Origin: Pseudomonadota bacterium
GTDB lineage: Bacteria; Pseudomonadota; Alphaproteobacteria; Rhodospirillales; Magnetospirillaceae
Length of the DNA stretch: 18,376 bases
Assembly (NCBI GenBank): GCA_023458315.1
Contig: JAEXAH010000008.1
Coordinates: 1 to 18,376 of the forward strand
Direction: 5' to 3'
In this document: piece by piece, positions 15,401 to 18,376 of the stretch
Layout: every line of letters starts with the position of its first letter
How positions within the stretch are numbered: the first letter of the stretch is position 1
The notes under the pieces: generated by a model
What the model was told of the DNA's origin: nothing
What the model saw: the letters and a program-made list of their open reading frames with translations, nothing else
Databases searched by the model: none
Position numbers and translations under genes: made by a program

Positions 15401-18376
15401 GTGGTGACGGATGACGGCGTCGTCACCCGCGACAGCGCCACCCTGGCGGTCGAGGGCGTGGCCGACGGCGCCGCCATCACCGCCGCCGACGTGGTCATCG
15501 ACCGCGCGCTGGGCGCCGACGACGTGCTGACCGGCACCGCCAACGCCGATACCCTGGTGGGTGGCGGCGGCAACGACACGCTGGCGGGCGGCGGCGGCGA
15601 CGACGTTCTGTACGGCGATTCCTCGGCCACCGACACCGGCAGCTACACCGTGGCCCTGTCCATCGACGTGACCAAGCACGATGCCTCGGAATCCCTGTCC
15701 TCGGTGACGCTCAGCGGCCTGCCCGCCGACGCCACCCTGTCGGCGGGCGTGCACAATCCCGACGGCACCTGGACCGTGCCGGTCGATCAGTTGGGCGGCC
15801 TGACCCTGACCGTGGACAACCCCACCGGCAGCGGCTTCGACATCGGTCTGTCCGTGACCACCACCGACGGCGCCAGCACCCTGCTGTCCACCGATACGCT
15901 GCATGTCGGCTATACCGGCGCGGCGGCGGGCGACGACGTGCTTTCGGGCGGCGCGGGCAACGACACCCTGTATGGCGGCGCGGGCAACGACACCCTGACC
16001 GGCGGCGCCGGGGCCGATCTGCTGGACGGCGGCGCGGGCGACGACACCTTCGTCCTGACCGCCGAGGACGGCGCCTGGAACGCGGGCTACGCCGCGAAGA
16101 ACGTGGGCGACGTCGCCACCGACGGCACCAACGAACAGGTTTCCATCACCGGCGCCAAGGTCAATGCCGACGTCATCCGCGGCGGCGAGGGCACCGACAC
16201 CCTGTTGGGCTCGGGTGGCAACGACGCCATCTTCCTGGATGACGGCTTCTCGCCCGCCGCCACCGGCGGCGCGCGTCTGGACAGTGTCGAAGTGATCAAT
16301 GCCGGTGACGGCAACGACGTGGTCGACCTGACCAGCGATCGCTACACCTATGGCGACGTCACCATCGACGGCGGCGCGGGCAACGACGTGGCCTGGGGCA
16401 ATGCCGGCGACGATCTGCTGATCGGCGGCAGCGGCGACGACAATCTGTATGGCTCGGGCGGTGCCGACACCCTGCTGGGCGGCACCGGCAACGACACCCT
16501 GAACGGCGGCGTCGGCGCCGATGTTCTGGACGCGGGCGACGGCAACGATCTGGTGGTCGCCAAGGCGTCGGAAATGGCGGGCGACGTCATGCACGGCGGC
16601 GCCGGGACCGACACCCTGACCATTCAGTTGAGCGCGGCGGAATACACCAGCGCGGTCCGCGCCGAACTGGTGGCGTTCAAGCAATTCCTGACCGAACACC
16701 CCGGCCAGACCTTCACCTTCACCACCCTGGGCGGCGCCACCGCCGACGGGTTCGAGGCCATCAAGGTCACGGTGGGCGGCACCGAGATTTCGCTGAACAG
16801 CCCGCCCAGCGTCGAGGCCGTCACCGCCACCGTGGCGGAAAGCACCACCGGCACCGCCACCACCGTCTCGGGCACCATCGGCGCCTCGGACGTGGACGGC
16901 GACGCGCTGACCTACAGCGTGGTCAACGACGGCAACAGCCACAACGGCACCCTGTCGGTGGATTCCAACGGCAACTTCACCTTCACCGCCAAGGATGCCA
17001 ACTGGAACGGCACCGACACGTTCTCGGTGCAGGTGTCCGATGGCAAGGGCGGCGTCACCACCCAGACCGTCACCGTCAACGTCACCCCGACCAACGACGC
17101 GCCGGTGATTTCCCTGGTCAGCGGCGGCACCGCCGCCGAAAGCGCCACCACCACCCCCACCCAGGTCAGCGGCAAGATCACCGCATCCGACGTGGACGGC
17201 GACACGCTGAGCTACAGCGTGGTCAACGACGGCACCAGCCATCACGGCACGCTGAGCGTGGACGCCAACGGCAATTACGTGTTCACCGCCGCCGATGCCA
17301 ATTGGAACGGCAGCGACAGCTTTACCGTGCGGGTGTCGGATGGCCACGGCGGCACCGTGGACCAGACGGTCAACATCACCGTCACCCCCACCAATGACGG
17401 CCCCGACGCCGTCGCCGACACCCTGACCGTCGCCGCCAGCGGCGGTATCGACGCCGAGGCGCAGGCGCCGTCGCTGGGCGTCGATATCAGCGACGCGGTG
17501 GTGACGACGACGACCACCACCACCGTCGACCTGGGCTCGGCCCCGGTCGGCGAATGGGGCGGCCTGACCCTGACCGGCACCGATCTGGGATATGTGGATG
17601 GCGCCGTGGTCGGCGACAGCCAGGACAACGCCTATATCGCCCATGGTTGGGGCACCGGCGCCGACCTGAAGAACGGCAATGACAGCCTGTATCTGACCGA
17701 GGGCAGCAACGGCGACGTCAGCATGGGCTCGGGCGACGACAAACTGAAGGTCGGCAGCAACGTCAAGGGCGTGGACCTGGGCGAAGGCGACGATCAACTG
17801 GATGTGGGCGGCGAGGTCCAGGGCGTGCTGAGCGCCGGCAGCGGCGACGACAAGATCCATATCGGCGGCAACGCCAACCACGCCATCGACCTGGGCGAAG
17901 GCCGGGATTACCTCGACCTCGACCGTGAACTGAACGCCAGCCTCAACGCCGGGTCGGGGGACGATCAGGTGCTGATCGGCGCCAACATCAACGGCAACGT
18001 CGATCTGGGCGAGGGCAACGATTACCTGAAGGCCACCGGCTATCTGAACGGCACCATCGATGCCGGTTCGGGCAACGACCGTGTCGAGTTCGGCACCAAG
18101 GACTATTGGAACAACGGCACCATCGACATGGGCTCGGGCAATGACAGCCTGGTGTTCAAGGGCCATGTGCAGGGCAAGCTCGAGGGCGGCTCGGGCCAGG
18201 ACGTGCTGGTGCTGGCCGATTACACCGCCGCCACCTATGCCAGCGAGAACGTGGCGGGCCGGATCAGCGGCTTTGAAAAGATCGTGCTGGGCGACGGCAC
18301 GGTGATCGGCGACGATTCCATCACCGCCGGGACCACCACGACCACCACCTCGACCTACACCTACACCGTCACGGTC
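12443..18376 (+). CDS. Giant RTX/VCBS/cadherin-like adhesin, N-terminal 1978 residues (continues past window)
   Basis: One uninterrupted frame runs from ATG 12443 (ribosome binding site GGGAG) to the window edge. There is no Sec signal, as expected for type I secretion, whose signal would be at the unseen C-terminus. Layout by residue: 1-175 a low-complexity acidic Ala/Pro/Thr-rich leader; 176-293 a first Ig/cadherin-like domain; 298-693 four 99-residue tandem repeats; about 694-912 two VCBS-like domains; about 913-1012 a cadherin-like domain; 1024-1059, 1163-1203 and 1309-1373 RTX GGxGxD blocks; 1454-1653 two 100-residue cadherin-like domains; 1688-1694 seven Thr; 1743-1928 a novel ~19-residue GxGxD array; 1964-1969 six Thr. 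RTX motifs bind calcium and fold outside the cell. The likely role is surface attachment or biofilm. No LapA-type retention module is evident at the N-terminus. No secretion genes are in the window; they may lie to the right. Confidence 0.9.
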   Translation, partial: MSDENAVNETTATENPNQNAQQALDDLTVLSNIGDQSMGEARLNAVRATDLSEGALGTLATIHQGSTGHPSVQQGFAAQTGEIMSADMVIEGVDAAPAAPDLASIPATAADTFAATAPDTAPRLDGQSDLYGGNVLFGNSIAPAAETDTAPVAAAVDTVETLTVEAPQVPEAPQEPLFIDQLPVFGGVQLLSPDGAPNPGGPYALFGQEGEKVRFAIDAYDPDGGQVTFSFSGAEHGLIERDPVTGQWSYTPYDDQKDWFGTETITVYVRDDEGNVVPQQITITLSNVDDETVATINGGVGDESTTSDATIVTGSISASDIDGAIVGYEVVDDGKSHHGTLTVDGNGNFVFTATDGNWNGNDSFTIRVTDELGGTTDITVPVTVVATEDEAVISVTGGIGDESTTSDATIVTGSISASDVDGAIVGYEVVDDGKGHHGTLTVDGNGNFVFTATDGNWNGNDSFTIRVTDAAGGTTDITVPVSVAATDDAAVVSVTGGVGDESTTSDATIVTGSISASDVDGAIVGYEVVDDGKGHHGTLTVDGNGNFVFTATDGNWNGNDSFTIRVTDAAGGTTDVTVPVSVAATEDEAVVSVTGGVGDESTTSDATVVTGSISATDADGAIVGYEVVDDGKSHHGTLTVDGNGNFVFTAENGNWNGSDSFTIRVTDAAGGTTDITVPVSVAATDDAAVVTSPDHVDIKIDQDGSGHGDMDATDPDGDTLTYGIVDPDTGKLVPSLETTYGTVTIDQGTGQYTFVPNEHAKTLDDGDVGHDSFQVAVTDGHTVSAPQNVDVTIDGANDAPEITGYAATLSLDEDGNGVRSGTVSATDVDANDTVTYTLVGPNGEHVTSLTTQYGTVEIDPASGTYTFTPKAGVQSLDDGESLSDSFKVAAFDGTVYTAPQNVAVTISGSDDATIVTGSVDLGAMAEDSGSVTFTQAQLLGNASDADDALHVDNVSVDGGTLVDNGNGTWTFTPDKDFSGTINVSYDVVTDDGVVTRDSATLAVEGVADGAAITAADVVIDRALGADDVLTGTANADTLVGGGGNDTLAGGGGDDVLYGDSSATDTGSYTVALSIDVTKHDASESLSSVTLSGLPADATLSAGVHNPDGTWTVPVDQLGGLTLTVDNPTGSGFDIGLSVTTTDGASTLLSTDTLHVGYTGAAAGDDVLSGGAGNDTLYGGAGNDTLTGGAGADLLDGGAGDDTFVLTAEDGAWNAGYAAKNVGDVATDGTNEQVSITGAKVNADVIRGGEGTDTLLGSGGNDAIFLDDGFSPAATGGARLDSVEVINAGDGNDVVDLTSDRYTYGDVTIDGGAGNDVAWGNAGDDLLIGGSGDDNLYGSGGADTLLGGTGNDTLNGGVGADVLDAGDGNDLVVAKASEMAGDVMHGGAGTDTLTIQLSAAEYTSAVRAELVAFKQFLTEHPGQTFTFTTLGGATADGFEAIKVTVGGTEISLNSPPSVEAVTATVAESTTGTATTVSGTIGASDVDGDALTYSVVNDGNSHNGTLSVDSNGNFTFTAKDANWNGTDTFSVQVSDGKGGVTTQTVTVNVTPTNDAPVISLVSGGTAAESATTTPTQVSGKITASDVDGDTLSYSVVNDGTSHHGTLSVDANGNYVFTAADANWNGSDSFTVRVSDGHGGTVDQTVNITVTPTNDGPDAVADTLTVAASGGIDAEAQAPSLGVDISDAVVTTTTTTTVDLGSAPVGEWGGLTLTGTDLGYVDGAVVGDSQDNAYIAHGWGTGADLKNGNDSLYLTEGSNGDVSMGSGDDKLKVGSNVKGVDLGEGDDQLDVGGEVQGVLSAGSGDDKIHIGGNANHAIDLGEGRDYLDLDRELNASLNAGSGDDQVLIGANINGNVDLGEGNDYLKATGYLNGTIDAGSGNDRVEFGTKDYWNNGTIDMGSGNDSLVFKGHVQGKLEGGSGQDVLVLADYTAATYASENVAGRISGFEKIVLGDGTVIGDDSITAGTTTTTTSTYTYTVTV
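13334..14521 (+). repeat. Four tandem 297-bp repeats (99 aa each) in the adhesin
   Basis: Units begin at 13334, 13631, 13928 and 14225, with an exact 297-bp period set by the recurring GDESTTSDAT codons. Each unit encodes a cadherin/Ig-like domain with the landmarks IVTGSISASD, YEVVDDGK-x-HHGTL, GNWNG-x-DSFTIRVTD and TTD-x-TVPV. Units 2 and 3 differ at only about 8 of 297 bases by eye, including silent sites, which indicates recent duplication or gene conversion. Copy number may vary between strains. Short-read assembly could collapse this stretch. Confidence 0.95.
15512..15619 (+). repeat. RTX calcium-binding block 1 of the adhesin
   Basis: Residues 1024-1059 carry nonapeptide-type repeats, with GGGGNDTLA and GGGGDDVLY preceded by the degenerate copies GADDVLTG and ANADTLVG. 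They match the GGxGxDxUx calcium-binding pattern that forms a parallel beta-roll. A ~100-residue beta-rich segment containing TVPVDQLGGLTLTV follows before the next block. Confidence 0.85.
15929..16051 (+). repeat. RTX calcium-binding block 2 of the adhesin
   Basis: Residues 1163-1203 hold four to five regular nonapeptides (GGAGNDTLY, GGAGNDTLT, GGAGADLLD, GGAGDDTFV). This is the most canonical RTX stretch in the window. It leads into a segment with GGEGTDTLLGSGGND-type degenerate copies before block 3. Confidence 0.9.
16367..16561 (+). repeat. RTX calcium-binding block 3 of the adhesin
   Basis: Residues 1309-1373 hold about seven nonapeptide copies such as GGAGNDVAW, GGSGDDNLY, GGTGNDTLN and AGDGNDLVV. 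The following segment (16562-16801) has one more GGAGTDTLT copy and a non-repetitive beta-rich region typical of the sequence that caps RTX beta-rolls. Confidence 0.9.
16802..17401 (+). repeat. Two tandem 300-bp cadherin-like repeats in the adhesin
   Basis: Units 16802-17101 and 17102-17401 encode 100 residues each and share GxIxASDVDGD, SVVNDG-x-SHxGTL, NWNG-x-D-x-F-x-V-x-VSDG and VTPTND. They are related to the 99-residue repeats at 13334-14521 but clearly diverged from them and from each other. That points to an older duplication than the one that made the first array. Confidence 0.88.
17669..18226 (+). repeat. Array of ~19-residue GxGxD repeats in the adhesin
   Basis: Residues 1743-1928 contain ten consecutive units, each opening with a G-x-D or GxGxD loop. 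Period lengths are 19, 18, 19, 19, 19, 19, 19, 22 and 19 residues, then a partial unit. Typical units read GSGDDKIHIGGNANHAIDL and GEGNDYLKATGYLNGTIDA. GSG and GEG openings alternate through the middle of the array. The period is about twice that of ordinary RTX nonapeptides, with one GxGxD loop and two short beta strands per unit. This suggests a beta-helix or beta-roll with one calcium loop per turn. The fold is inferred. Confidence 0.85.

Overview
The window is GC-rich and densely coded. Gene content and order (hldD-lgt-midA-like-pgeF; ubiK-ybjN-proC; a uvrB with a long basic tail) point to an alphaproteobacterium, most likely of the Rhodospirillales and Magnetospirillum-like. That placement comes from recognising protein families and gene order by eye, not from a database search.

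Left end (1-321): the last 36 codons of an IS630-type transposase, then a ~109-bp element with inverted ends, then a strong hairpin terminator for prs.

Minus-strand block (322-6016): six closely spaced genes read leftwards from a promoter near 6050. They are hldD (LPS heptose precursor), lgt (prolipoprotein diacylglyceryl transferase), a MidA/NDUFAF7-type methyltransferase, pgeF (peptidoglycan editing), a 25-residue membrane peptide and a lipoprotein with two similar modules. prs (PRPP synthase) follows in the same direction, with its own good promoter just past the lipoprotein stop. Junctions overlap by 1-4 bp or are separated by a few bases, so the block looks like an envelope-biogenesis operon.

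Plus-strand housekeeping (6152-8018): ubiK (BMFP coiled-coil protein), a YbjN-family protein and proC. Convergent with proC is a secreted TPR protein of COG3014 type (8022-9425, minus). It is divergent from a YajG-type lipoprotein (9526-10143). uvrB (10215-12338) follows.

Right end (12443-18376, open at the edge): one uninterrupted reading frame of 1978 codons with no stop. It encodes the N-terminal part of a giant, probably type I-secreted, RTX/VCBS/cadherin-like adhesin. It has four near-identical 99-residue tandem repeats, two VCBS-like domains, three RTX nonapeptide blocks, two further 100-residue cadherin-like domains, and an unusual array of about 19-residue GxGxD repeats lying between two poly-threonine tracts. 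Its leader holds an intrinsic terminator whose 3' arm is duplicated over the ribosome binding site, a geometry that could act as a switch.

No rRNA, tRNA or CRISPR array was seen. The most interesting material is the adhesin and its leader; the rest is mostly conserved core genome with a few poorly characterised envelope proteins.
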